In this document: positions 1-7,047 of the stretch, in pieces | Layout of the letters: every line of letters starts with the position of its first letter | Position numbering within the stretch: position 1 is the first letter of the stretch | Assembly: GCF_001429245.1 (NCBI RefSeq) | Contig: NZ_LMJE01000007.1 | Span: 721,127 to 785,126, forward strand | Direction of reading: 5' to 3' | DNA: 64,000 nucleotides | DNA from: Rhizobium sp. Root274 | GTDB taxonomy: Bacteria > Pseudomonadota > Alphaproteobacteria > Rhizobiales > Rhizobiaceae | Program-made: the position numbers and the translations under genes | The notes under the pieces: model-generated | Database searches by the model: none | What the model was told of the DNA's origin: nothing | What the model saw: the letters and a program-made list of their open reading frames with translations, nothing else

Positions 1-1
1 G

Positions 2-793
2 GATGGTGTCTGGACCTTTATCGCCCCACAATCCGGCTGGCAGGCGGTCTTCCGCGACAGCGGCACCTTCACCATCTTTGACGGCAGCGAATGGCAGGTC
101 CCTGCCCTGCCGGACGACCTTCTTGCCGACCGGCTCGGCATATCCGGCACGCCCGACGCCTATAACCGTCTCCTGGTCCAGTCGCCCGGCAGCCTGTTCA
201 ATCACGCCGGCGGCAGCCACCGGATGAGCATCAACAAGGCGGCGACCGGCGAAACGGCCAGCCTCATCTTCCAGTCCAACTGGCAGGCCCGCACCGAAAT
301 GGGTCTCGCCGGCGAGGACCGCTTCTCCTTCAAGATGTATGGCGATGCCACGGGCTGGCGGCAGGCAATCGCAATCTCGCCGGAAGGCTATGTCCACCAT
401 GACCAGCGGCCGCTTGCCCGCGCAGCCCTGTCATCCGCAACCTTCACCCCCGCCGCCGGCAGCTTTACCGGCTTCGATACCCTGCATCTGGCCGGCGGCG
501 ACATGGCACTCGGCGCAGCCCTCTCCTCCGAATATGGGCGCCGCCTGATTGTCCCGGCCTCCGGCTATTACCTGCTGGCACTCACCGCGACCGCAGACGA
601 TGCAGCCCATACGCTCCATGTCAGCCGCAATGGCAGTGCCGACATCGCGAGCCACAGCGGCAGCGCTGGAACATCGAGCACCACCGCCCTCGCCTGGCTC
701 AATAGCGGCGATACATTGACCCTTCGCCACGCCAACGCGGCCCAGTACCAGTTCGGTTACGGCCGCACGGAGCTTTGCGTCTACCTGCTGTGA
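2..793 (+). CDS. DUF2793 domain protein (phage / gene-transfer-agent type), 5' truncated
   Basis: The frame is open from the left edge of the window, so the start lies outside; 263 codons are visible. The first ~40 visible residues have the Trp/Gly-rich pattern (GVWTFIAPQSGW, FDGSEW) typical of DUF2793, a domain found on structural proteins of prophages and of gene-transfer-agent-like clusters. The last ~130 residues are a beta-rich stretch with alternating Gly, Ser and Tyr that resembles a C1q/TNF-like jelly roll, often the receptor-binding tip of such proteins; that part is inference. The next gene is convergent, so its partners must lie to the left, off-window. Role probably virion or tail decoration; the DUF2793 call is fairly sure, the biological setting is not. 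Confidence 0.7.
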   Translation, partial: DGVWTFIAPQSGWQAVFRDSGTFTIFDGSEWQVPALPDDLLADRLGISGTPDAYNRLLVQSPGSLFNHAGGSHRMSINKAATGETASLIFQSNWQARTEMGLAGEDRFSFKMYGDATGWRQAIAISPEGYVHHDQRPLARAALSSATFTPAAGSFTGFDTLHLAGGDMALGAALSSEYGRRLIVPASGYYLLALTATADDAAHTLHVSRNGSADIASHSGSAGTSSTTALAWLNSGDTLTLRHANAAQYQFGYGRTELCVYLL

Positions 794-813
794 AGACCGG
801 GGTGTCAAAATGG

Positions 814-842
814 AAAAAGCCGCCCGGGATGGGGCGCCTTTC
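814..842 (-). terminator. Probable rho-independent terminator of the LuxR-type gene
   Basis: On the minus strand a GC-rich stem (GGCGCCCC / GGGCGGC, one mismatch) with an ATCC-type loop is followed by TTTTT. It lies 25 bases past the stop codon of the LuxR-type gene and between two convergent genes. Confidence 0.5.
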
Positions 843-866
843 GGAAACGATGATCGCTGATATGCT

Positions 867-1607
867 TCAGAGCAGCCGATAGCGACAGGCGCGCGCCACC
901 GCCTGCATGCGGTTGACCGCTTCGAGCTTGCGCATCGCACTCTTCAGATAGCTGACAACGGTATGCGTCGAGATATCGAGAATGATGGCGATCTCGTCGC
1001 TGCTCTTGCCGGCAGCCGACCAGCGCAGACATTCGATCTCGCGGGCCGAAAGCTTTTCCTTCGGCCCCGGCCGGGGCACCACGCTTTCGACGCCGCTGTC
1101 GAGCAATTCCATGGCAGAGAGCTGCATCAGTGCCAGTTCATCACGGTTGGGTCTCGTCGGGCGACCGGAATAAACGAGAATATACTGCGACTGATGACGG
1201 TCATGCAGACCAAAGGCGAGATGGCCCGAAGGCGCATGGTGCTCGAAAAGGGCCGAGATCGGATTGCGCGCTTCGGACGCCGCAGTACTCAAGAACAGGT
1301 TTTCCACCGAAAAGATCGGCAGTACCGTCTGCTTCAACCGCTGCACCAGGGCACTGCCGGCGAACACCTCTGCCTGCTCATAGGCCAGCCGCAACTCGTC
1401 CGGCCAGGTCACGACCAGCAGATTGGCAGAAAATTCGGGGCTGTCGGCCTTCGGAAAGCGCGCGAGAAGACAGTGGGTGAAGCCGTAAGAGCGGCCGAGC
1501 GCAACGAGATCCCGCGCGAAAGCGCCAGAACTATCGGCATCGCTGCGCATCAGGTCGGCGTGATCGCCCAGATCGTGGCGACGCGCCACTTCAGTCGGCC
1601 TAAACAT
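867..1607 (-). CDS. LuxR-type transcriptional regulator
   Basis: A 246-aa protein. The C-terminal ~65 residues form a LuxR/GerE helix-turn-helix (KLSAREIECLRWSAAGKSSD, then a recognition helix with STHTVVSYLKSAMRKL). The N-terminal ~160 residues have the size and placing of an autoinducer-binding domain, but the aromatic/acidic ligand-pocket signature of true AHL receptors is not clear, so the ligand is unknown. The ATG at 1607 has a good AAGGAG ribosome site 5 bases upstream. No luxI-type synthase is in the window, so this is a LuxR solo as far as can be seen. It is convergent with the DUF2793 gene and divergent from sciP across a 402-base gap. Confidence 0.8.
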   Translation of the reverse strand: MFRPTEVARRHDLGDHADLMRSDADSSGAFARDLVALGRSYGFTHCLLARFPKADSPEFSANLLVVTWPDELRLAYEQAEVFAGSALVQRLKQTVLPIFSVENLFLSTAASEARNPISALFEHHAPSGHLAFGLHDRHQSQYILVYSGRPTRPNRDELALMQLSAMELLDSGVESVVPRPGPKEKLSAREIECLRWSAAGKSSDEIAIILDISTHTVVSYLKSAMRKLEAVNRMQAVARACRYRLL

Positions 1608-2009
1608 CGAACTCCTTTCGACCGGATGAACGTCCGGCCGGGACTTGGCTGTGTCTGAACAAAGAATCGTTCCGATACGGAACAGGTATCAGTCGGGCCT
1701 GTCGCCGATCTTGCGGGTAAATTACCGTCAGCAAGGGGAGAAAAACGATGCCGACCGCCGAAACGTGCATGGCCCGAGGCATCCTGGGCGCTCTGATCGC
1801 ATGAATGGCCCGACCCGAGTAGCCGGTCTGTCTGCATAACACCCATGCAACTGCCGCAAGTTTACGCAGCGTAAGGCGGAAATGGCGCGAATCTCCGCCA
1901 GAACCACACAGAGAAATTATTATCAAATGCTTACAACCTGCTTAGGCAAATTTTAAAGCATCGCCCCTAGTATGCGGCTGTGTGGTCTTGAGTTTGTATA
2001 GAGAGTCCA
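1608..2009. other. 402-base intergenic region between luxR-type gene and sciP
   Basis: No convincing gene is seen. The part next to the luxR-type gene holds a short dyad (CCGG, 8-base loop, CCGG) near 1620-1640. The right-hand 110 bases are AT-rich and hold the CtrA-like box annotated at 1942-1957; this is the presumed sciP promoter region. Confidence 0.5.
1942..1957 (+). promoter_or_regulatory. CtrA-like binding box upstream of sciP
   Basis: TTAG, 7 bases, TTAAA: one mismatch in the first half and one in the last base against the CtrA consensus TTAA-N7-TTAAC. It lies about 55 bases before the sciP start. In Caulobacter sciP transcription is CtrA-dependent, which fits; binding here is inference. 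Confidence 0.45.
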
Positions 2010-2285
2010 ATGACCGAAATGATCCGCCCACGAGTTAAATATGTCATCGGCCCCGATGGCAGCCCCCTGACGATTGCCGATCTTCCGCCGGCCAACACAC
2101 GCCGCTGGGTGATCCGCCGCAAGGCTGAGGTTGTTGCAGCGGTCCGCGGTGGCCTGTTGAGCCTCGAAGAGGCCTGCGAACGTTACACGCTGACGGTCGA
2201 GGAATTCCTCTCCTGGCAGTCTTCCATAAACGATCACGGTCTCCCGGGCCTGCGCACCACCCGCATCCAGCAGTATCGCCATTAA
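2010..2285 (+). CDS. sciP: CtrA inhibitor protein SciP (DUF1153)
   Basis: A 91-aa protein that opens with MTEMIRPRVKYVIGPDGSPL, the very conserved start of DUF1153/SciP. It continues with RRKAEVVAAVRGGLLSLEEA and a helix-turn-helix ending EFLSW. In Caulobacter SciP binds CtrA and DNA in the G1 phase and blocks CtrA-activated transcription, so it acts as an anti-activator in the cytoplasm. The length is normal for the family. Only about 1.8 kb separates its end from ctrA on the same strand, so the regulator and its antagonist are near neighbours. A CtrA-like box precedes it. The family assignment is very secure; the function in this organism is by homology. Confidence 0.93.
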   Translation: MTEMIRPRVKYVIGPDGSPLTIADLPPANTRRWVIRRKAEVVAAVRGGLLSLEEACERYTLTVEEFLSWQSSINDHGLPGLRTTRIQQYRH

Positions 2286-2370
2286 TCTCTTCTGTGCCGG
2301 CCTGTCCGGCGCGCTTTAGATTTTCAGAAAAAGACCCATCACAGAACCGGCACGGCCCCGCCTGCCGGTT

Positions 2371-2874
2371 TTATACATCCCGCCGAGCACCCTTCGGCCA
2401 TCCGTGTAGCACGGCCACCATCAGGCTCGATCCCGCATAGAACCAGAGACCCGGCTGGGCAAAGGCCTGCGCCAATCCGCTGGTCTTGGTCGCGAAGATC
2501 ACGATCGCGACCAGCAGCACATCCATCATCGACCAGCGCGACAGGTGTGGGACGACCCGCCCGATCCAGCCGGGTTGACTTTTCCGATCCTCTGGCAGGC
2601 TTTCGGCGGTGACCAGCACCAGCTTGGCGATGGGAAAGACGATCGAGACTAGCCCGACGAGCACGGCCAGGACCATGTCCCCGCCCGTCCACAAGGCCGC
2701 GACGATGTCGGCAAGCGACGCATCGCTCTTCAGCACATAGAAGCTCTCGAACCGCATCAGCGGCAATGTCACTCCAAGTGCCAAAAACGCTGGCGCAAGA
2801 ACCAGCAGCAAGGCTTTCGACCAGATCGACAACAAGCCTCTCCATGCTGAACGCTGTGTCACGGGCCGCAACAT
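2371..2874 (-). CDS. PqiA-like (paraquat-inducible protein A family) membrane protein
   Basis: A 167-aa protein with four predicted membrane segments (near residues 15-35, 55-80, 105-130 and 135-155). The motif LALGVTLPLMRFESFYVLKS and the segment VSIVFPIAKLVLV are typical of the PqiA family single-domain form. E. coli PqiA works with an MCE protein (PqiB) in lipid transport between membranes; no MCE gene is present here, so the partner is unknown. The ATG at 2874 was chosen because it lies just before the first membrane segment and just clear of the divergent GNAT gene; the frame is open further upstream but that part would overlap the GNAT gene antisense. Confidence 0.7.
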   Translation of the reverse strand: MLRPVTQRSAWRGLLSIWSKALLLVLAPAFLALGVTLPLMRFESFYVLKSDASLADIVAALWTGGDMVLAVLVGLVSIVFPIAKLVLVTAESLPEDRKSQPGWIGRVVPHLSRWSMMDVLLVAIVIFATKTSGLAQAFAQPGLWFYAGSSLMVAVLHGWPKGARRDV

Positions 2875-2938
2875 TGCCGCCAGCAGAAGCCCGATGTTAA
2901 ACAGATGGCCGAGTTTGCGGCAACAGGAGGGCCAAGCG

Positions 2939-3226
2939 ATGCAGTTCACCAGCGAGGACAAAGGCACCGGCGGCCGGTATCTCGGCCATGTCGACGGTGT
3001 CGAAGAGCCGGCGGGAATGACATTTTCCCGCGCATCCCCGACCCTCATCATCATCGACCATACCCAGGTCCCCGATGCGCTGCGCGGAAAGGGTGCGGGC
3101 CAGGCGCTCGCCGAACATGCAGTCGCAGAAGCACGCAAGGGCGGCTGGAAGATCATCCCGCTCTGCCCCTTCATGAAGGCGCAGATGGACCGTCACCCCG
3201 ACTGGAACGACGTGCGCAAGAGCTGA
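2939..3226 (+). CDS. Small GNAT-fold N-acetyltransferase-like protein (YjdJ/COG2388 type)
   Basis: A 95-aa protein with the short GNAT core: DHTQVPDALRGKGAGQALAE holds the acetyl-CoA pyrophosphate loop (R-G-K-G-x-G-x-A), followed by CPFMKAQMDRHPDW, the conserved end of this subfamily. These mini-GNATs are widespread; the acceptor substrate is unknown. The ATG at 2939 follows an ACAGGAGGG ribosome site; longer frames starting upstream lack one. It is divergent from the PqiA-like gene. Confidence 0.8.
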   Translation: MQFTSEDKGTGGRYLGHVDGVEEPAGMTFSRASPTLIIIDHTQVPDALRGKGAGQALAEHAVAEARKGGWKIIPLCPFMKAQMDRHPDWNDVRKS

Positions 3227-3325
3227 ACCCGCAGAAAAGCCAGCCCCATAAACGCATGAAGGCGGGCGCAGACAAAGCTGCGACCGCCTTTTTCCTAGTC
3301 TCAATGGGCTTAAACCGTCGTCGGT

Positions 3326-3676
3326 TCAGGCCCGAACACGCATCTGGCCGTCACGCTCTTCGAGCGCTGAGGCCTTCTGGTATTCCGCTTCTGCCTCTTC
3401 CAATGCCAATTCTGCAGCTTCCTGCTGGACCTTCAGTTCCCGAATCGAGACCTGAAGATTGTCCGCGCGCTGGCGAGCAGCCTTGGCGAAGGTGGGATAG
3501 GCGAAATGATTGGGATCCGTGATGCCGGACTTTTTCTCCTCGATGCCGATTTGAGCTTCGAGCTCTTTCGCCATCCGTTCGAACTCCGCCATCATCGACT
3601 GCAACTGCTGCAATTGCCGACGCTTTTCGGTAACCTGAAAACCTTTCAGGCGAACCAGGCTCTCACGCGACTTCAT
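3326..3676 (-). CDS. fliJ: FliJ-like flagellar export chaperone
   Basis: A 116-aa protein that is almost wholly coiled coil: MKSRESLVRLKGFQVTEKRR, then long Glu/Gln/Ala heptads to residue ~105. The N-terminus and size match the FliJ family, a soluble part of the flagellar type III export ATPase complex (FliH-FliI-FliJ). It stands alone, away from any other flagellar gene in this window, next to ctrA; flagellar genes are CtrA-controlled in alphaproteobacteria. The ATG at 3676 has a CGGGAG site upstream, and longer upstream frame is rejected because it runs through the promoter-like gap. FliJ sequences diverge strongly, so another coiled-coil protein is possible. Confidence 0.65.
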   Translation of the reverse strand: MKSRESLVRLKGFQVTEKRRQLQQLQSMMAEFERMAKELEAQIGIEEKKSGITDPNHFAYPTFAKAARQRADNLQVSIRELKVQQEAAELALEEAEAEYQKASALEERDGQMRVRA

Positions 3677-3874
3677 ACGCAATACTCCCGTGATGCGAGA
3701 CCCCCCGCCACACTTGCTACTCAACACGCCGACCGCGAACCGTCCAAAAAAAGTCTGCGGCGTTAACAAAAAGCTACCCTTGGTAACCTTTCGTTTACGG
3801 GCATCGTTAATGATAAGGCGGATCACTTAAGGGTCAGTAAATGCCAGCGCCGGAAAACGGCACATGACAATGAT

Positions 3875-4004
3875 GAGTCAAATGAATCGGTTACGGGTAA
3901 AACCTGAGGCGCAGATTCAAGTGTGGCGATGACCGAAACACATGCAAAATCATGGGGCTGAAATCTTTGCTTAATAAATCCGATACACCTTGCCAGAGGG
4001 AATC
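3875..4004. promoter_or_regulatory. ctrA upstream region with four GANTC methylation sites
   Basis: GANTC, the site of the cell-cycle methyltransferase CcrM, occurs at 3875-3879 (GAGTC), 3884-3888 (GAATC), 3914-3918 (GATTC) and 4000-4004 (GAATC). TTAA half-sites of the CtrA type lie at 3971-3974 and 4013-4016. In Caulobacter ctrA P1 is controlled by CcrM methylation with GcrA, and CtrA regulates its own promoters; the same logic is inferred here. Confidence 0.6.
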
Positions 4005-4109
4005 AGAATTTGTTAACCATTTGGTGGCAGCCTGCAAATCAGGCAACGACTGGATCCGTATCGCGTAGGGGGACATCTCGACCTTTCGGCGGCGGTAAAG
4101 GGGATAAAT

Positions 4110-4811
4110 ATGCGGGTTCTACTCATCGAAGACGACAGCGCGACCGCTCAGAGCATCGAATTGATGCTCAAATCGGAAAGCTTTAACGTCTATACAACCG
4201 ACCTCGGCGAAGAAGGTGTCGATCTCGGTAAGCTCTACGACTACGATATCATTCTGCTCGACCTTAACCTCCCCGACATGTCCGGCTACGAGGTGCTTCG
4301 CACGCTCCGCCTGTCGAAGGTAAAGACCCCGATCCTCATTCTCTCCGGCATGGCCGGCATCGAGGACAAGGTACGCGGTCTCGGTTTCGGCGCCGACGAC
4401 TATATGACGAAGCCCTTCCACAAGGATGAGCTCGTTGCCCGCATTCACGCGATCGTCCGTCGCTCCAAGGGTCACGCCCAGTCGATCATCATCACCGGTG
4501 AGCTGATCGTGAACCTGGACGCCAAGACCGTCGAAGTTGGCGGCCAGCGCGTCCACCTCACGGGCAAGGAATACCAGATGCTCGAGCTGCTCTCGCTGCG
4601 CAAGGGCACGACGCTGACCAAGGAAATGTTCCTCAACCACCTCTATGGCGGCATGGACGAACCGGAACTGAAGATCATCGACGTCTTCATCTGCAAGCTG
4701 CGCAAGAAGCTCGCAAATGCGGCCGGTGGCGCCAACTACATCGAAACCGTCTGGGGCCGCGGCTATGTGCTGCGCGAGCCGGATGGCGCGGAATACATGG
4801 AAACGGCCTGA
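4110..4811 (+). CDS. ctrA: Cell-cycle master response regulator CtrA
   Basis: A 233-aa OmpR-type response regulator. The receiver domain (1-~118) starts [20 protein letters not shown], has the acidic pair at 8-9, the phosphoacceptor Asp51 in ILLDLNLPD and the conserved Lys in MTKPF. The winged-helix domain (~125-225) has [17 protein letters not shown] and [12 protein letters not shown], which are CtrA signatures. Phospho-CtrA silences the origin and activates cell division, flagellar and envelope genes, and is essential in most rhizobia. It ends in a strong hairpin terminator and is preceded by a 280-base gap rich in GANTC and TTAA sites. sciP, chpT and eipA lie within 2.3 kb, so the whole regulatory circuit is clustered. 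Identification is secure. Confidence 0.97.
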   Translation: MRVLLIEDDSATAQSIELMLKSESFNVYTTDLGEEGVDLGKLYDYDIILLDLNLPDMSGYEVLRTLRLSKVKTPILILSGMAGIEDKVRGLGFGADDYMTKPFHKDELVARIHAIVRRSKGHAQSIIITGELIVNLDAKTVEVGGQRVHLTGKEYQMLELLSLRKGTTLTKEMFLNHLYGGMDEPELKIIDVFICKLRKKLANAAGGANYIETVWGRGYVLREPDGAEYMETA

Positions 4812-4837
4812 TCCGTCTCCCCGCATTCGTTGCCTCG

Positions 4838-4868
4838 AAAAGGCCCGCATCATCGATGCGGGCCTTTT
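4838..4868 (+). terminator. Rho-independent terminator of ctrA
   Basis: A perfect 13-bp stem (AAAAGGCCCGCAT / ATGCGGGCCTTTT) with a 5-base loop starts 27 bases after the ctrA stop; the right arm ends in TTTT. Confidence 0.85.
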
Positions 4869-4921
4869 GCGTTCCATCTGGGGCAAGAACCCCGCCCTGC
4901 CCGAACTGACACCGGACAATG

Positions 4922-4950
4922 AAAAAGGCGGCTACCCGAAGGTGCCGCCT
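4922..4950 (-). terminator. Rho-independent terminator of the orphan receiver gene
   Basis: On the minus strand the stem AGGCGGCACC / GGTAGCCGCCT with a short loop is followed by TTTTT, about 35 bases after the stop codon of the minus-strand receiver gene. Confidence 0.7.
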
Positions 4951-4984
4951 ATGAACCTATTTGGAATTTCGGGGAGACCGCCCC

Positions 4985-5347
4985 TCAGGCCGCCATGGCC
5001 TTGTCGCCGAATGTCGCCGTCAGGATCTGGCGATCGAAGGGCTTCAGCAGGAAATCGTTGGCGCCGGCCCGCTTGCCGGCCATCATCACCTTCAACTCGG
5101 CCTCGATGACGCAGTAATAGATCCGCACGTCCTTGCCGTTCGGCAGAGCGCGCACATTGGTGATCAGATCCAGCGCATCGTCCATGGCTGCATCGACGAT
5201 CAGGAAATGGGGCAATTCGCGCTCGCAAAGCACAAGCGCCTCCCGACCGGTCGACACATCCGCAACCTGGAAGCCGAGTTCCGCAAGAATCTTGCGGCCC
5301 ACTTTGCGAACCACGTCCGAGCCGTCTGCAATCATGAGGCGCTTCAT
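4985..5347 (-). CDS. Single-domain response regulator (receiver only) between ctrA and chpT
   Basis: A 120-aa stand-alone receiver domain. Asp8, Asp52 (LIVDAAMDD) and Lys102 (FLLKPFD) occupy the metal, phosphoacceptor and Lys positions. The usual double acidic pocket is reduced to one Asp (IADGSD), and the Thr/Ser switch position appears to be Cys79 (IYYCVIE), so it is a somewhat degenerate receiver. There is no output domain. It lies in the same direction as chpT, 114 bases downstream of it, facing ctrA. It is not CpdR or DivK by sequence. A role as an extra ChpT partner or phosphate sink is inference from position only. Confidence 0.8.
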   Translation of the reverse strand: MKRLMIADGSDVVRKVGRKILAELGFQVADVSTGREALVLCERELPHFLIVDAAMDDALDLITNVRALPNGKDVRIYYCVIEAELKVMMAGKRAGANDFLLKPFDRQILTATFGDKAMAA

Positions 5348-5461
5348 GGCCGTTTCCTCTCCCGTTGACGGGCAAATAGTCTTGCTGAGGCACCTTATGC
5401 CACAGCGCCTAAGGAACCGTTACCGCTTGGGGACGGCACCGGTCCCGAAACGGGACATCGA

Positions 5462-6103
5462 TCAGACGACCTCCGCGGTGAAAGCGATCTCGCCTTCGCT
5501 CGGCAGGCATTTCAGCTCCATGCCGGCCTCATCCGCGAGGAGGACCGTGTAATATGGCTGGATCGTATGGGCATCGACTGCCTCTTCCAGGTGGCCGGAC
5601 AGGATTTCCTGGTACTTGGGCGGCACGCGCAGCATGCGCCCCTTGGCGACGATCTTGAACTTCGCATCGGTTTCCGGATTTTCCAGAGTGATGTCGAGCG
5701 AGCCGCCGCGCGGGATCGCGCCATAGGCGACGAGGAAGAGGTTGAGCAGCAGCTTAACGCGGTTCTTGGCGATGATCGCGCGCGGACCGTTCCAGGTGAT
5801 CTCCGTCTTCTTTTCCGCAGCCGCGAAATCCTTCGCCGCCTTTTCAGCCTCGCCGGTATCGATCGACGCGCCGACCGAGCCGGAGGCACCGAAGGCGAGG
5901 CGGGCAAACTTGAGGCGCACCGAGGCATTGAGCGCGCTGGTCCGGATCAGGTCCATCGCATCGGCATCGGCGCCGCCCTCGTCGAGCAGCTCCAGACCGT
6001 TGTTGATCGCACCAACCGGCGAGATCACGTCATGGCAGACGCGGCTGCACAAGAGGGCCGCGAGATCGGGACCCGCGAGCGTGAGATTGGGGTTTTTCGC
6101 CAT
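5462..6103 (-). CDS. chpT: Histidine phosphotransferase ChpT
   Basis: A 213-aa protein. The N-terminal helical hairpin has LLCSRVCHDVISPVGAINNG with the phospho-accepting His24, followed by a degenerate, ATP-less HATPase-like domain from about residue 90. This is the ChpT family, which carries phosphate from the hybrid kinase CckA to CtrA and to CpdR. The ATG at 6103 has GGAGACG upstream and starts just before the conserved dimerisation helix; an upstream ATG would add 17 unrelated residues. Divergent from eipA over 190 bases that hold a CtrA-like box. Identification is strong. Confidence 0.92.
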   Translation of the reverse strand: MAKNPNLTLAGPDLAALLCSRVCHDVISPVGAINNGLELLDEGGADADAMDLIRTSALNASVRLKFARLAFGASGSVGASIDTGEAEKAAKDFAAAEKKTEITWNGPRAIIAKNRVKLLLNLFLVAYGAIPRGGSLDITLENPETDAKFKIVAKGRMLRVPPKYQEILSGHLEEAVDAHTIQPYYTVLLADEAGMELKCLPSEGEIAFTAEVV

Positions 6104-6205
6104 GGTCGTCTCCAGAAGAGTGTCGTCGGTTGCGCAGCGGTCGAGCAGGAACATGGGGCTGCAGCATCACCGGATTCCGTGTCGGCCATAATGACACCAT
6201 ATTTG

Positions 6206-6221
6206 GTAAACCGATTATTAA
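6206..6221 (-). promoter_or_regulatory. CtrA-like box between chpT and eipA
   Basis: Read on the minus strand: TTAA, 7 bases, TTTAC, one mismatch to TTAA-N7-TTAAC. It lies 73 bases before the eipA start and 103 bases before chpT. eipA of Brucella abortus is reported as a CtrA target, which supports the call; actual binding is inferred. Confidence 0.6.
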
Positions 6222-6293
6222 GATGATGCTCGCTAGGTTTAATTACCCCCATCGGAGAAGCCGAATCCATCGACTTCACATCTAGGAGGCTCC

Positions 6294-6881
6294 ATGCGTC
6301 ACCTGACAATCCGCTCTTTCCCCGCCGCGCGGCTCTTCCTCCTCGGCATGTTTGTCCTGTCCGGACTGGCTGCAGCCCCCCGTCCCGTTCAGGCGGCAGG
6401 CGAATACACGATCCAGGAAGTGGTCGACGCCGGGCACGGCTTCTTCGGCGAGACCAGTGGCGCCCTTGCCAAGGTCATCGAACAGGCCTTCGAGCAGTAT
6501 GGCCTGCCCAATGGTTACATCCTCGGCCAGGAAGGCTCCGGCGCCCTGATCGCCGGTCTCACCTATGGCGAAGGCACGCTCTATACGAAGAATGTCGGCC
6601 AGCACGACGTGTTCTGGCAGGGCCCCTCGCTCGGCATCGACTACGGCGGCAATGGTACCCGTGCCATGATGCTGGTCTACGACCTGCCGAATGTCGACAC
6701 GCTTTATGCCCGCTATGGCGGCGTCAGCGGCTCGGCCTATATCGTTGCGGGCGTCGGCATGACGGTGCTGAAGAGCCGCGACGTCGTGCTGGTTCCGATC
6801 CGCACCGGCGTCGGCGCCCGCCTCGGTGTCAATGTCGGCTATCTGAAGCTGACACGCACCCCCACCTGGAACCCCTTCTGA
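6294..6881 (+). CDS. eipA: Envelope integrity protein EipA (DUF1134)
   Basis: A 195-aa secreted protein: signal peptide of about 35 residues (hydrophobic core LFLLGMFVLSGLAAA, cleavage near PVQAAG), then a DUF1134 domain rich in Gly with YTIQEVVDAGHGFFGETSG and LAKVIEQAFEQYGLPNGYIL. In Brucella EipA is a small periplasmic beta-barrel-like protein needed for envelope stress resistance. A strong TAGGAGG site precedes the ATG. It is divergent from chpT, with a CtrA-like box between them, which fits the known control of the Brucella gene. The family is certain; the molecular activity is unknown in all members. Confidence 0.9.
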   Translation: MRHLTIRSFPAARLFLLGMFVLSGLAAAPRPVQAAGEYTIQEVVDAGHGFFGETSGALAKVIEQAFEQYGLPNGYILGQEGSGALIAGLTYGEGTLYTKNVGQHDVFWQGPSLGIDYGGNGTRAMMLVYDLPNVDTLYARYGGVSGSAYIVAGVGMTVLKSRDVVLVPIRTGVGARLGVNVGYLKLTRTPTWNPF

Positions 6882-6956
6882 TATCGCACTCCAGGGAACT
6901 CAGGCTCACGCAAGTTGGTTCTGCTCTGTCGTTAGGCATAGTGCGAGATTCCGGTG

Positions 6957-6987
6957 CTCCCCCGGCAGGCAACCTTGCCGGGAGGAG
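6957..6987 (+). promoter_or_regulatory. Hairpin that pairs with a Shine-Dalgarno sequence
   Basis: CTCC-CCCGGCA and TGCCGGG-AGGAG form a long stem with an 8-base loop. The right arm contains the strong ribosome site GGGAGGAG that serves the ATG at 6994, so folding would hide it. There is no T-run, so it is not a terminator. It could be a thermosensor, a translational switch or part of an attenuator; this is inference from pairing alone. Confidence 0.5.
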
Positions 6988-6993
6988 GCCACC

Positions 6994-7047
6994 ATGATTA
7001 AATATGTCCTAACGCTCATGCAAACGCTGTGGCCCTGCCGTGATTGA
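6994..7047 (+). CDS. 17-aa leader ORF overlapping the start of the coiled-coil gene
   Basis: ATG at 6994 follows the best ribosome site of the area (GGGAGGAG, 7 bases upstream). It encodes MIKYVLTLMQTLWPCRD and stops at 7047, overlapping the GTG start of the next gene (7040) in another frame. Such an arrangement suggests translational coupling or a leader peptide. It may also be a chance ORF. No codon bias for a single amino acid is seen. Confidence 0.4.
   Translation: MIKYVLTLMQTLWPCRD

Noticed and set aside
3891..4076. 61-codon minus-strand ORF in the ctrA upstream gap
   Set aside because: No ribosome site, covers promoter-like GANTC/TTAA sequence, no recognisable motif.
4119..4919. 266-codon frame antisense to ctrA
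   Set aside because: It mirrors the codon bias of ctrA, has no ribosome site and no recognisable motif; ctrA on the other strand is certain.
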